64,000 nucleotides of DNA. Origin: Ailurus styani. Its lineage: Eukaryota; Chordata; Mammalia; Carnivora; Ailuridae. Made by a program: the position numbers and the translations under genes. The first letter of the stretch is position 1. Each line of letters begins with the position of its first letter. Below, in pieces: positions 32,626-45,677 of the stretch. The notes below the pieces were generated by a model. The model made no database searches and was not told the DNA's origin. It saw only the letters and a list, made by a program, of their open reading frames with translations. The stretch lies in the NCBI GenBank assembly GCA_002007465.1, contig LNAC01000781.1:1-64000 (forward strand), written 5' to 3'.

Positions 32626-32965
32626 ATATGTATTAATGGAGAAGATTTACCCCCACACACGATCTAAGACCTCAAAACACATAAAAAAATAATCAATTCA
32701 TATCATCCCAAACATTTTATCATCTATAGGTAATGGATAACCAGATCTTTTTTATTGTTTGCTTGTTTTGTTTTTCAAATGATTTCATGTTGACAAGGAA
32801 GACCTCTGGATAGAAGGAACATAATATAAAATCTTGCATGTTATCATTTAATGTTTTACAATTTTCATGTCTATGAATTTTGCAGTTCTATAATATCTTC
32901 CTAATTGCTTATTCTAAAGAACTATTTCTTTAATGTATGAACTCTGTACACCTGTACTTATTTTT

Positions 32966-33161
32966 TTTATTTTTTTTTAAGATTTTATTTATTTATTTGA
33001 CACAGAGAGAGAGAGAGAGCAGATCACAAGTAGGCAGAGAGAGAGGAGGAAGCAGGCTCCCCTCTGAGAAGGAAGCCCGATGCGGGCCTCGATCCCAGGA
33101 CCCTGAGATCATGACCTGAGCCGAAGGCAGAGGCTTTAACCCACTGAGCCACCCAGGCGCC
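32966..33161 (-). mobile_element. Young CAN SINE with perfect 17-bp duplication
   Basis: T-run, aagattttatttatttattt, agatcacaagtaggcagaga, cccgatgcgggcctcgatcc, gccacccaggcgccc. Flanks cacctgtacttattttt at 32949-32965 and 33162-33178 are identical. Confidence 0.97.
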
Positions 33162-33178
33162 CACCTGTACTTATTTTT

Positions 33179-36100
33179 AGTCCATGATGAGATAGTTCAA
33201 TAATTTTAAATAACTAGCTAAAAAGCCCACCTAAGGGTTAAATGTTGCATGCACATCTAATTATGTCTCTGTGTTCCTCTGGAAAGAAATAAGCCTTTCT
33301 TTGCTTGCATGAGTCCTCAAATTATTTCTGATTCCTACTGATGCAGAAGCATTTGTCTGGCATCTTCTTTGACTGAGATTGCAGTGGGTTATCTATGGCC
33401 TGAAGGGCTTAATCTTGCCAACAATCATTCATGTCTTGTACTTGTAAAGCATTTTGGTCTGGTTAGAAGCATTTATTACACAACAATGCTTCATCAAAGG
33501 TAGATTTAATTATAAATCAAAGAATTGATGCAATTGTTCTGGATACTTTGACACTTTAAACTGAGTTATCCAAACAATTACAGTTTGAATTACTTAAATA
33601 ATTATCTCAACTTCCCACTTGCATGAGTACATATACTGAACAAAATGGTACTTAAATCATGTGAGAAGTGTGAATGCCCTTATAAATCATCTAGGTCAGT
33701 ACTTCTTATTCAGGGGTGCAGGGTAGTCAGTCGTGCCTTTGAGTAAATGAAGAAATGATATTATTTCTTAAATTAAGTAGCCATCAAAATTGGTTATTAC
33801 ATGCCACCCAACTGGTCTCTGAGGCAAAAACTTAATCCTTCAGGATCTCAAATTCCTCCTCAATAAAATAAGTGAATTGAATTAAATAAACTTCAGTGTC
33901 TGATGCTTTTTAATAACCTGTTTTGTAAGGAACATAGCATAGTAACTGATCAAATATCAGAAAATATCTAAATATATTATACTAATGAGGCAAGTTTACG
34001 AAATATATGTAAAACTTAGACAATAAATGACATCTTAGTTTATTATTTACAAATCATTGTATTGGAATTTGAAAAAGATTTCAGAAGTTAAGTCTCATAT
34101 TCAAGGAATTTCTAGTCTAATAGGCAAAGTATTGCACAAATATATAGAGATATAAATTTCCAACAATTAAGTATATTTAAGAACAGCAGTACAAGTGACA
34201 AAACAGTCATTATGTAATAATGAGCTAGAATTTCCTTGGTGCTATGATCTTTAATAAAAATAGTTTATCCTGGGCTAAAAGAAAAAGGAGAATTCAGTAG
34301 AGTGCTAGATGGTGTAAGGGGCATGAACAGAAATAATGTTGTATCAAAATTTAAACATTTTAATATAAGTAATGTTGGTGCTCTTAACGGTGCTCTTAAT
34401 GGCTCTACTAGCATCATGATTCATTTTGTTGAGCCTCTTGGTCCCCAGTTACTGCTGCTTAGATAGAGGAAAATGTGAAAATTAAGTTTGGATCTCAGGC
34501 CCTCAGTGAAACTGGATCAATGAAATTCTACCTCCAAATATTCTGAGCTACAACAAGGGCTCAGACATTTTTAAATGCCCCATACAGGACCTGGTCATTG
34601 AAGGAGTCTTAACTTGAATTGCTCCAACTTCTCTAAAGTTGTAATGCCAGAAGTAAGAATTACATTTTCTAGTTTATTTAGTTTTAAAAGGTATGGAAGA
34701 GAGATTAATTTATTTGGTTCAATTTCTTTTATTTACAATTCAAATCTATGATTTCAAATATCAAATGATTTAATTATATCCTTATGCCTAATACGAAGAC
34801 GTTGAAATTTTACTGAGCCTGTGCTCCTGGTAAATATGGATGGTTGAAAAACCCTGTCACAATTTTGTGTTCTAGGAAATGGAATATTGCAAAGAACCAT
34901 TCTTCCCCACTTGATTTAGCTAAGACTCAAGGATGATTTGTGATTTACCTATGACAAAGCTATATGAACCCAACCACCAACCCAAATGAATAAAATATCC
35001 TTTAAATGTGAATGACCAAACTTTAATCAGATACCTCTTCTCTCCAGGTCCCTGAACTTTGACCCACTCTTGATTTTAAGCAAGTATCAGGAACTTAACC
35101 AAATGTTGGATCCTATATGCTTATTTTCTGTTCAACTGTCCTAGCATAGCATCCACTCAACCCATTCCCCCACACCCTGTTCTTTCTATCAGGTCAGGCA
35201 GAAAAGACTGTTTAACCACAGAAAACATTCACAAATTCAGAAATAACCCACATATACCATTGATCATTCTCCCCCCAACACTGTGCTCCTGTATTTTTTC
35301 ACTATGACACCCTAGCACTTAAAAACCACCACATTTTTAATTTCAGTGGGGTTGAATTTAGAATGCATTCCGGTCTCTCTTCTCTACTGCAATAACCTTG
35401 AATAAAATCTTCCTTGTTTAACTTTACCCAGGACAATTTTTGCTTTTGCAGGAGTTTCTTGTATATTTTAAAATAAAAACAGGCATTGAAGCAGATAGCC
35501 ATTCAGAATCAGTCCTTCTTCTTTTGGCTCTCACTGATAAGTCAAACCACTCAAATATAAAACTAGATTTCCTATTTCCATTTCCAGTTGCATTCAAAGT
35601 TAAATATTACTGTATTGATTATACCCAGGCTTTGGCATAGATTTTGGTATATTTTGGCAAAGTAAGTAATAATTATAATATTTATAAGGGCTACAAGGAT
35701 AATGAGAAATTGTAGTATTTTTAAAAATGATTATATTACTCTTTAAAGCACAAGACATTAAAAAGAAAAATGCCTTTTCTATTTAGAATGTATTTTATTC
35801 CTCATCACAGGTACCTCAAAGTGAAGTTTCCCCAATATGGGAAAGATGTTTTCTGATGTTTATACCCCCTGTATATACTTTCATCATAATGCTTCATTCC
35901 GTATATTATAGTAATTCTCGTTCTTGAGTCTTCTTTCCCTCAGATGTTATCATTTGTCAAGTCCTCATCTACAATTTCCAGACTGAATGAAATGCTCTTA
36001 TCGTGCCCAGTACTGCATAGTCACACGTGTTAAGGCAGGTCATTCCCACACAAGGGAACCTAGTAAAGAAGGATTGAAATGCACCCTACAATGCATTCAC

Positions 36101-36306
36101 CAAGCTATGTTCCATGAGGTTCCATTGTTTGAGGAAGAAGAGAGGTCTTTTTCTCATTTGCATGAAGGGGTCCTGGGGCACCAATTTCCCTGCTCTGTAT
36201 TATGTGCATCATGATAGCAGTATTTATAAAACAGAATTGTAATTTTCTGCCTCTCATTATCCAAACCCTAATAGGTTAGAGATCAGGATCTTTATGTCTT
36301 ATGTTT
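33179..36306. other. Mostly single-copy DNA
   Basis: No gene found in 3.1 kb. The segment at 33805-33905 (aacttaatccttcaggatct, taaaataagtgaattgaatt) resembles an old MIR-type SINE. The region 33230-33650 is listed separately as a possible regulatory block. Frames at 35302-36214 show no family features. Confidence 0.45.
33230..33650. promoter_or_regulatory. Candidate conserved non-coding block
   Basis: Repeat-free, with balanced composition and clustered motifs: acaacaatgcttcatcaaagg (two SOX/TCF-like cores), tttaattataaatcaaag, aattgatgcaattgttctgg and catctaattatg. A regulatory role is inference only. Confidence 0.18.
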
Positions 36307-36535
36307 TAAAAGTTTTTATTCAAACTCCAGTTAGTTACTATACATGTAATATTAGTTTCAGGTGTACAATACAGTGATTCGACCCTTCCATACAGCTCCC
36401 AGTGCTCATCATAACAAGTGCCCTCCTTAATACCCATCACCTATTTCACCCATGTCCCTGCCCACCTCCCTTCTGGCAACCATCAGTTTGTTCTCTATAG
36501 TAAAGTTTCTTGGTTTGCCTCTCTCTTTCTTTTTG
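36307..36535 (-). mobile_element. L1 3' end, reverse
   Basis: tttattcaaactccagttag, taatattagtttcaggtgta, tcccagtgctcatcataaca, accatcagtttgttctctat, tttcttggtttgcctctctc. A 5'-truncated carnivore L1 3' UTR. Confidence 0.9.
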
Positions 36536-37867
36536 GTATTAGAGTCCCAACATTATACTTCTGTAACAGAAAATGCTAATATATATTGGTTGAACAAATG
36601 AAGGGATGTAGATCTTTTCAAGTATATTAAGGTATGTAATTATAACTCCCCTCAAAAAAACACTGATACATTTTAACTTTTCTTGAAGACTAAGTTGCAT
36701 GAATGGAAATAATATTTCCTAATATAATGATGCTCTCGGCCATATAAAATCTGCTTATGCCTTTCTTTAATGGTACCAAATATCTTCAATTTGGGGCATG
36801 CAAGCATTCTTTTCATAGTTTTTTTTCCCCCCTTTTACCTTTGCTGTCATGCTGGCATGTCTCATGGACATGACTGCAGTTTCATTCAGTTCTTTAATAT
36901 ACTTCTCTACAGATTTGGAAACCGGAAAATAAAACTGTGAGTGAATTTATGGAAGGTAAACTTAAGGAATTCTGTTTACTACTGGCAAACTACAAGAGAT
37001 TTGATGATAAAATGGTGTGACTTTGAAGGGGAGGAGGGCAGCTATCTTAGACTTATTTTAAAAATTCTATACCTTGGTTCGTCTTTTTCCTTATCCTCTT
37101 CATCCTTTTCTTCTTTTGGTACCAATATGACTGTTGAATAGATGAGTTGCAGATATGTGATTTTAGGCTCTATGTCTACTTTGCTCATGAAGGAAAATGC
37201 GCTTCATTAACTATCCTTAATACCAAGTAAGCCCAGTTTCCTTATCGTCATCTAATATAAAACCACAAAAGAGTTACAACAGAAAGCAAGTCTAGATTAT
37301 CTATTTCATCAGTACAACAGCTATTTGGTGCTGAATTTATATTCCCACCATTTATTTTATAAGTGTTCTCAGATTCAGTGCATTCAAATAAATTTATATT
37401 CTCTCTGACAATGCAGGTGACCCCATATGACTCTATCTGTATTTCTGAGAGGGTTTTTCAATCTTCACTGGCTTTTATATTACCTTCAGGGAATCTTTTT
37501 ATTGATATGTGCGTGTGTAGTATTACAAATGCGATAGCTCTTTCCTAATCCTTTGAAAGTTGTAGCCAATGAATATACATAATAACAAAATTGCAGGCAT
37601 GGCTGCACCTTAGTGAAACACACATCTTTCATCTTTCAATAAAAAAAAGAGAAACATATATCTTTCAAATAAATGACACTGTTTTATATGGTGGTTGTTG
37701 TGGGTTATAGTCCCCCTGAATAGTCATTATTTCTACATTGAAATGTTTGCTTGGAGCTTATATTTGCTGAGGAACGAATTTTTAAAATTAATTTTATTTG
37801 TCTCTTTAAGAAGTGTTAGAGTTTTTCAGAGAGAAATCTTCAGAGCTGTATCTGTTGGAAAACAATG
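36536..37867. other. Unassigned DNA
   Basis: No element recognised; several 60-66 codon frames without features. Confidence 0.4.
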
Positions 37868-38095
37868 TGATGTTGTTTAAAGAACATGCATGGGTTATAT
37901 AATTCTAGGTGTAAACTCCAATTCCAACAATAGCTCTGTGACCTTCAGCAAGTCACTTAATCTCTAGGATCTTCAGGGTTTTTTTTAACTTCAAAATGAC
38001 TTACTTGATTTTATTCACATAGGAATAGTTCAGAGTTTCTGTGAGAAGTAAGTGAGATGACCTTTTAAAAACTAACTGCATAGTGTGCTTCCAAC
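37868..38095 (+). mobile_element. MIR
   Basis: Plus-strand MIR core: tagctctgtgaccttcagcaagtcacttaatctct, then gtgagaagtaagtgagatga and the 3' part with tagtgtgcttcc. Confidence 0.75.
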
Positions 38096-38967
38096 AATAC
38101 TGCTTTCCTTTTCTCTCCATATCTCTTTAAAGGAGCCTGTGGATGCTAATACTAAAGAAACCTGATTTGCAACAAAGAGTTTTATCAATGGCTGGCTCTG
38201 AGGATATTTTTACAGGAGACTCAGCCAAAGGGCCTAAGTTATCTGTAGCCTGTGATTCAGAATTCCCTGTTGTATTACTTAACTTTAGCCATCACTAACT
38301 AGAGAGCTGCCGTAACCAATCAACAATGAACTCTCAGTAGTTAAAGAAAATGGAAATTTATTTCTCACCCAGGTCAAGTCAACAGGAATAATGGGGAGTT
38401 CTGCTCTGTGCAGCCATTCATGACTCAGGCTAATGGAGGCTCTGCCATATTCAATCTGTGGCCTCTAAGCTCACCCTTGGGATCAATATCTAGACAACAG
38501 ATGGGAAAGATAAAGTGAGTGAATAATAGATCTGAAGGTTTATTAAGCTTGGAAGTGATAATCACAACTTCTGCCCATATACCACTGGCTCCACCCAGAA
38601 ACAAAGGAGGATGGGAAATGTAGTTACGGCCTGGGAAGCTATGGCCAAGCAATAATTCTGCTCCATGGAAGGAGTAAATAAATCATTGATAGAGAGCTAG
38701 CTGCCTCTTGTCCACTTGGAAAAGCATTGAGAATTGCTAGGGTAAGCCTGCGTGTGCCCTATTAAGTAGGAGTGACTGAATAATGTTAATGAAGAAAACT
38801 CATTCTAGTCTGAGAGAATGATGAGGAGCATAATCTTGGTCAAGGAGAAATAATTCTTATTGAAAAGAAAAAATAAGTTTGAGGTTAGCTGGTACAAAGG
38901 GATTAAATTTTTATCTACACCATTCAAACCTGAGGAAAAAAAGTTTTAAACCATGTTCAGGATCTTT
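38096..38967. other. Unassigned DNA
   Basis: No recognised element. The stretch 38300-38640 (agctgccgtaaccaatcaac, tggaggctctgccatattc) may be an old, unassigned repeat. Confidence 0.35.
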
Positions 38968-38979
38968 AAAAAGAGAGTT

Positions 38980-39142
38980 GTAGGGCGCCTGGGTGGCTCA
39001 GTGGGTTAAGCCTCTGCCTTTGGCTCAGGTCATGATCTCAGGGTCTCTGCCCAGCAGGGAGCCTGCTTCCCCCTCTCTCTCTGCCTTCCTCTCTGCCTAC
39101 TTGTGATCTCTCTCTGCCAAATAAATAAATATAATCTTAAAA
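38980..39142 (+). mobile_element. CAN SINE lacking its B-box region
   Basis: gggcgcctgggtggctcagt, ggctcaggtcatgatctcag, then directly ggtctctgcccagcagggag. Relative to the 23.1-kb copy about 27 nt are missing, including the GGGATCGA-type B box of the pol III promoter. Tail aaataaataaatataatctt. Flanks are A/G-rich (aaaaagagag on both sides). Confidence 0.92.
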
Positions 39143-40029
39143 AAAGAGAGAGAGTCATAATTACAGTAGTAAGTGAATGAAGCAAATGCACAGATCTATA
39201 AATACAGCACCATGAAATATCCACACAACTCTAGGAGCACCAAACAAACCTACTTTGTAAAACAAAATTGTCAATTAAATGGATAATTTGGCTAATTAAA
39301 TTTTGTTAATAAATACATGTTTTTGTTTTTGTAATTTGGGTTTACAGTTATGAGACTAAATAAGTAATTGAATTGCCTCAAACAAATGATTAGTTTTAGG
39401 TATAATTGTAATATAGTTAGAATTTTGATTGCTCAGGTTTGCTTTGTCAGGAAATAACAATTCCTTGACCTCAGTAAGAGCTAGAATTCATATTTTTTTT
39501 CTGCTTTCCACTCATGCCCTCTCCAAATCAGTGTTTGTTATTGTCTAAATTAAGTCATAGACATCTGGTCAAATTGGATAATTATTAATCTGATCATGTT
39601 GTATTCTGCTTTTTTCATTAAAACTATTCAATCATCTCCGATATTTGTAAGTGATCAATCTTCCTATCAAGCCAGACAAAGATTTATATTCTATCCCCTG
39701 TCTATGTCTCAAAACTCTTTTTAAGGTAATTAGCAGTAAGAACAATTGTGATACCTATCTTCTACAAAATCAAACTTCAACAAGTCTCCAGGTATTTGAA
39801 ACAGTGAACATGAAAATGTTTCAATCTTTTATGGAGGAAAGATTTTATACTATAATTATGTACATGAGGAAAATGAGAAGGTGATATCTATTTAGGAATG
39901 TATATCACAGAGGCAATAAAATAAAATGAAAGAGCAGCAATGGGTTATGATTAAGTATATAACTTGATTTGCTCTCTGTAGTGAACAGAGGATATGAAAA
40001 AATTAGGGTAAACAATGCAATAAGTATTT
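39143..40029. other. Unassigned AT-rich DNA
   Basis: No element recognised; the 77-codon frame at 39651-39884 shows no family features. Confidence 0.4.
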
Positions 40030-40625
40030 GATGTGCCAAGGAGTTCAGAACAAGCTACTCCAAAATATATCGCTTTGGCATATTGGCTATTCTCAGCTCA
40101 CGGCACTTTAAAAATAGCATGTGCAGTAAGGTGCTTTCTGATCTCTGCCTTTCTCCCTAAAAGCATGTCATAAAATGTCTCATGAGAAAGGTGCCCTTAG
40201 CAGGAAGAGATGGAACATTCTTATTACCAGAGATTGGGAGTTGACACCAAAATGGATCCATACTACTAACCAACAGTAAACAACTGCATTCTGTAAACAA
40301 AGCTACTAAAATAACACTTGTCTTCTGTTAATTTCACCCATATATTTCCTAGTTACTGGTCCCCAATTTACTGCCCTTAGTCCCAGCCTCCTTGTCTTGT
40401 CACACCCCCATAACTTATCATTTTGTTGAAAACAGTTTATTAGCTTTGGGGCCTATCAGCTTCTTCAGATCTTCATTTTCCTTTTGAAGGCTCCTGTATG
40501 CATGTAAAAATATTAAATAAAATTTGTATGCTTTTCTTTTGTTAATCTTTCTTATGACAGTTTAAATTTTCTACCCAGCCTTAGACCTGAGACAGGTAGA
40601 AAGCAGATTTTCCTACCTTAGAGGG
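40030..40625 (+). mobile_element. Solo LTR, copy C of the three-member family
   Basis: tccaaaatatatcgctttggcatattgg (compare copy A), tttctccctaaaagcatgtc, ccaaaatggatccatac, gttgaaaacagtttattagc, ggctcctgtatgcatg, aaatattaaataaaatttgt (poly(A) region), cttttgttaatctttcttat and a U5-like end with gacaggtagaaagcag. No internal region adjoins. Confidence 0.6.
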
Positions 40626-40954
40626 CACATCAATGAAAAGCATTGAAAGAGTCAAACTCTGAAATTTAGGTATGAATGACCGACCCCATGGCTGCATTAA
40701 TTTAGATGCTGCCTTTAGTTTTAAGAAGTACATAAGTAATGGTCCTTCTGCATATGTAGGGAAGAGGAAACCAACTCTCTAATAGAACCTTCTCACTGAG
40801 ATGATCCCATTGCTGCAGCTATATACAAGCAAGGCCAGGTGTTATCACATTTACTTTTAGTAGATGGGCCATGAGCTGAACTTTTTCACCTGTCACTGAT
40901 CATATGCATCTAAGTTTGTGACCCTGAAACTCCATATATGTTTCTTTTTTCTAT

Positions 40955-42085
40955 TATTTTTTAAAAATTTAAATGCAATTAACTCACATATAGTGTATTA
41001 TAAGTTTCAGAGGTAGAGTTCAGTGATCCATCAGTCTTATATAACACCCAGTGCTCATTACATCACCTCCCCTCCCTAATGTCCATCACCAGTTACCCCA
41101 TCCCCCCATCCTTCTCCTCTCCTACAACCCTTAGTTTATTTCCTGTGGTTTAAGAGTGTTTTATGGTTTGTCTCCCTCTCTGTATTTGTCTCATTTCATT
41201 TTTCCTTTGCTTCCTCTATTTTCATCTGTTTTGTTCCTTAAATTCCACATATGAGTGAAATCATGTGATAATTGTCTTTCTCCAATTGACTTATTTTGCT
41301 TAGCATAATACCCTTTAGCTCCATCCATATCTTTGCAAATGGCAATATTTCATTTTTTATTGCTGAGTAATATTCCATCGTGTATATATATCCATTGTGT
41401 ATATTTATCTATTCCTCTGTTGATGGACATCTGGGCACTTTCCATAGTTTGGCTATTGTGGACTTCACTGCTATAGACATTGGGGTGCAGGTGCCCCTTT
41501 GAATCACTACATTTGTGTCTTTGGGGTAAATACCTAGTAGTACATTTGCTGAGTTACAGGGTAGCTCTATTTTTGGCTTTTTGAGGAAACTCCATACTGT
41601 TTTCCAGAGTGGCTGTATCAACAACAGTGTAAGAGGGTTCCCCTTTCCTCTGCTGTTTCCTGATTTAATTTTAGCCAATCTGGCCAGTGTGAGGTGGTAT
41701 CTCATTGTGGTTTTGATTTGTATTTCCCTGATGCCAAGTGATGTGAAACATCTTTTCATGTGGTTTCTCCCATTCTGTGAGTTGCCTTTTGGCTTTGTTG
41801 ACTGTTTTCTTTGGTGTTCAAAAGCTTTTTATCTTGACGAAGTCCCAATAGTTCATTTTTGCCTTTGTTTCCCTTGCCTTTGAAGACATGTCTAGTAGGA
41901 AGCTGATGTGGTCAAGGTCAAAGAGATTGCTGCCTGTGTTCTTCTGTAGGATTTTGATGGATTCCTGTCTTACATTTAGGTCTTTCATTCATTTTGAGTC
42001 TATTTTTGTGTATGGTGTAAGAAGATGGTCTAGTTTCATTCTTCTGCATGTGGCTGTCCAATTTTCTCAAACCATGTGTGTATCA
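40955..42085 (-). mobile_element. L1 fragment, ORF2 C-terminal part plus 3' UTR
   Basis: The longest recent-type L1 piece here. Minus strand, from the 3' end: taactcacatatagtgtatt, cacccagtgctcattacatc, gtttaagagtgttttatggt, ttccacatatgagtgaaatc, tgctgagtaatattccatcg, tgtctttggggtaaatacct, ttccagagtggctgtatcaa, gaggtggtatctcattgtgg, acatttaggtctttcattca. A reverse frame at 41409-41759 still reads L1 ORF2 C-terminal residues with in-frame breaks. 5'-truncated at about 42085; no clear target duplication was found. Confidence 0.92.
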
Positions 42086-45000
42086 TTAATTTAAAAAATG
42101 GATCTTACAAAAAGAAAGTATTTTTGGCAAGACTGATGTGCAACTACAGTAAGATATTTGTAAAAGATTTTAAATGTTTTGAAGCATGATACTAGTTAGC
42201 CCCATCCATACAACCAGGTCATTATTCCCATTGCAAAATTACTTAACTGTCTCCTTAAATAGAAGTAAAGGTATTATATGTTTTTGACAATATGGAGAAA
42301 TTAAAACTAATATTCCTGCTACTCTTTCCTCATTACGGAATGCTAGCTATTAATTGCCATTGTAGAGATAGTAGTGTAAAAAGTAGAGTTAAATGATTTC
42401 TTTGAATGCACCAGAATGGTTAATTCTCCAAAATATTTCCAGATATCCTTTTGCCACATATAAATAACATATGTTACAGGAGAAAGAGTGAAACGAATAG
42501 ATAGATCATCAATTAAAAATGTAATTTCAATAGATGAATAAAACATAAAAAACCTTGATTATTTATAGCAATGGATACATTGTTATTACCTGACTTGAAA
42601 ATTATTCAATCAATTTTCAATTCAGAAAGTATTTCCAAGGACAGTAAAAATCTGTAGGGAATTTTAGGAAAATCTGCAATAAATTATGCTTATACTAGAG
42701 AGATTTAATTAGAGATTTTTATCCAAAATCTATTGGAGTTTTGCCAGTTAGTCATTAAGTTTTATCCCTGCTTGGAAGTCATCCTAAAATGTAGTGCTAT
42801 GATCCTGTGTAAGATACAGAGTGGCATTCTAAATCTAGCATATTAAAGTGAGAAGCAAAAATTTCAAGCATACTCTTTAGATTTTGAGAACTTCAAAAAT
42901 TTCTCTGAATAATTGACACCCTGGAACCAAGCACACTGATTTTTAGTCCTTTTTAAAATAAAATTCATCCCCAACTTATCATCTCATTACTTGCAAAATT
43001 ATCTTTATATATTGCTAAAACAGTTCTCATCTATGTTTTGCATAGACTATTCATACAATTCCTATTTCAGAATGAACTCGAGAAAACAAGAATCTTTCTC
43101 GAGGTGTCTTGCAAGAATTTTATGTCCCTATCCTAGAACTATTATATTAAGATGCCTTAGGACAGTCTTAAGAGTTTTCGGTTTCAAAAAATTTCCCTGA
43201 CTTTTCCACATTCTGATGGAGATTTAAACTTTCTTTTCCTTTAGTTTTTACTACCCTTTGCATTCGTACTATCAATTGCATTGCAATTATTTGTTTACAT
43301 GGCAATTATTTGTTTATGGATTCCCTAGTAAGACTATGAGATCTTTGAATAAGTAATTTTATTAATTTATGAATATTGGAAGTATAGTAAATCCAGTGTG
43401 TGATACAAAGCATATGTTTGTGAAAGGACAATGAAATTATATAAATATAGATGTGCAAAGAATGACTTGGGAAAAATAGATTCATTTGAGGACCACAGCA
43501 TATAAAACACCACAGAAGTAGTTACAAGAATGACATAAAAAATGATATTATACGCAAAAACGATTATATTGTATTAGAAATTCTTCATTGAGAGAAGAGT
43601 GGGAAATACACCTGGAATGATGAACTGAAGTAAATGTAAATGGGAAGAGCTTTGAATGCAAGATTGGAGAATTTTAACTTTTAACTCATGCAGTGAAAAA
43701 CCGTTTACTAAGAAGAAAGTAATAGGTTGAATATTGTATTATTTTAAAAAAGGGCATTATAGAAAAAAATCTAATGTGGCAAAATATATCTAGTGTAATA
43801 GTGTGAGATAACCTGGACACTGAAGAAAATTTAGAAGCCACTGTAAGTATCAGAAGTAAGGAAATAGCAGAATAGTGATGTCAGAAACTTGGATGTTGCT
43901 TATTCCATACGCATATTTGTATTTAGAAAAATATACATTTGTAAATTTTACATAAAATATAAATACCTAAAAGAGTTAAATCACAGAAAAAGGATAATTT
44001 TTAACTGTTTATCATTGTTTTATTTGTTTGAAACCTCTTATCTTAAAAGTATGATCTGAATGATAGCATTCAGTCATAGCTATAAAATTACATTATGATA
44101 TCTTTCCTAAATTTTGGGGTCCAAAATATATATGCCATAAGAGCACTTCAAACAAAAAACTTTCAACTTTTAAGGAATTCAAAGAAGAGAAAGCCCAATC
44201 AATTATTAGACTTAAAGAAAGGATTCATGGAGGGGCTCTTGAGTGATTAGAAATATTTTAAACCTAGTATTAGAATCACATTTCACCATTTGACTTATGC
44301 ACAAGAATTTTGAAAACATTGGAAAATTTTAAAAAGTGCTTTCTACAGTACGAAATAAAGATAATCATCCACATTCTTGAGAAGTTGGCAGTGAAGATAA
44401 GATTTTTATTTATTTGTGTTAGGTTAAAAAACTTGAACATTGCATAATTGTATTTTCCAGGAAGAAAATGAGTATGGTCAGAAGGGGAAACTCTTTATGT
44501 TCATCCCCAGAGTTATAAAATGGATGGCTAGATGTATGAAAGAAGGTATAGTTCATGAAGAGACTAAGGATGTAAATTAAGAAGAAGGTGGACAGATGAA
44601 ATAGCAATGTCTTAGAGGAGATGGGATTAGATAGTTGCAGAGATAAAATGATGAGTAGAAGTAGAAACAATTTTTCTTTAGTTTATATGAAAGGAGTGGG
44701 TGCTTTTTTAATAGCTTTGGGTATGCCTTATTGAGAGGAATGGTTAAGTAATTATATGACAACAAAATAAGTGTTAGACCAAGATAAAAGGTAAGAGTTA
44801 ACAGGCAGGAGTACTTTGTGAAAATGTTTTGGAAACAGAGATAATATCCTGATTTGAAATGTTGGATGTATAACAAATTCAGATGAATATTAGGTCTCAT
44901 GGGTTATTCTATTGTAATTGATTTAAACTGGAAAGAATCTAAAGTTGAGGTTAAAGTAAGAGGCCAAGACATAAATGGAAGCACATCACTTATCAAGTTA

Positions 45001-45470
45001 CAGAAATTATACAACAGTCTTTTTATCCTTTAACCTATTTTGGTGAATAGAATATTTTATCAGAGTTGAAAAATGCCTTGAATATCACTTCATCTGCCAT
45101 ACATACAGATTGGAGTGGTCTTCTGCTCATAAGATTTTCCCAGAGGTCAAGCTGTGCAAATCTTCTGCCCCAGTGAGCATAGCTGATTGATCTAGGGCTA
45201 GGCATCTCTATCTTAAGAGGGGCAGGGACAACTTCTTGAGAAGTTAAGTCTTTAATGATGGAACACAAAAATTCAGTAGTATACAGCACTGAAAAATTTA
45301 TGTCAATACTAGAGAAAGTCTATGACTACTGATAAAGCAAGTGTATGTTTTTTTCTTGCAATCAAAAGAACTACAGTTTATAATAATTTATATTTGAAGC
45401 TAAGAATAAAATATTAAGAGACTTCCCCAATATTGCATAGGTGACATTGCATGGGTGACAAAGCTACAAA
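42086..45470. other. Unassigned AT-rich DNA
   Basis: 3.4 kb with no gene. The overlapping minus-strand frames at 44419-44900 are Leu/Phe/Ser-rich, as expected of AG-rich plus-strand sequence, and resemble no known family. The portion 43600-45000 may be old LINE-derived sequence. Confidence 0.35.
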
Positions 45471-45482
45471 CTGACAATGTAA

Positions 45483-45665
45483 GGGTGCCTGGGTGGCTCA
45501 GTGGGTTAAGCCTCTGCCTTCAGCTCAGGTCATGATCTCAGGGTCCTGAGATCGAGTCCCACATCAGGCTCTCTGCTCAGCAGGGAGAGCCCACTTCCCC
45601 GTCTCCCTTTGCCTGCCTCTCTGCCTACTTGTGATCTCTCTCTCTCTGTCAAATAAAAAAAAAAT
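45483..45665 (+). mobile_element. Young CAN SINE with 12-bp duplication
   Basis: gggtgcctgggtggctcagt, ctgagatcgagtcccacatc, ctctgcctacttgtgatctc, tctctgtcaaataaaaaaaa. Flanks ctgacaatgtaa at 45471-45482 and 45666-45677 are identical. Confidence 0.96.
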
Positions 45666-45677
45666 CTGACAATGTAA

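Noticed and set aside
41409..41883. 116- and 100-codon opposed frames
   Set aside because: The minus-strand one is L1 ORF2 C-terminal debris; the plus-strand one is its antisense shadow.
44419..44900. Two overlapping hydrophobic minus-strand frames resembling membrane proteins
   Set aside because: The plus strand is AG-rich, so the reverse reads as Leu/Phe/Ser-rich at random; there is no consistent membrane-segment pattern, start context or family match.
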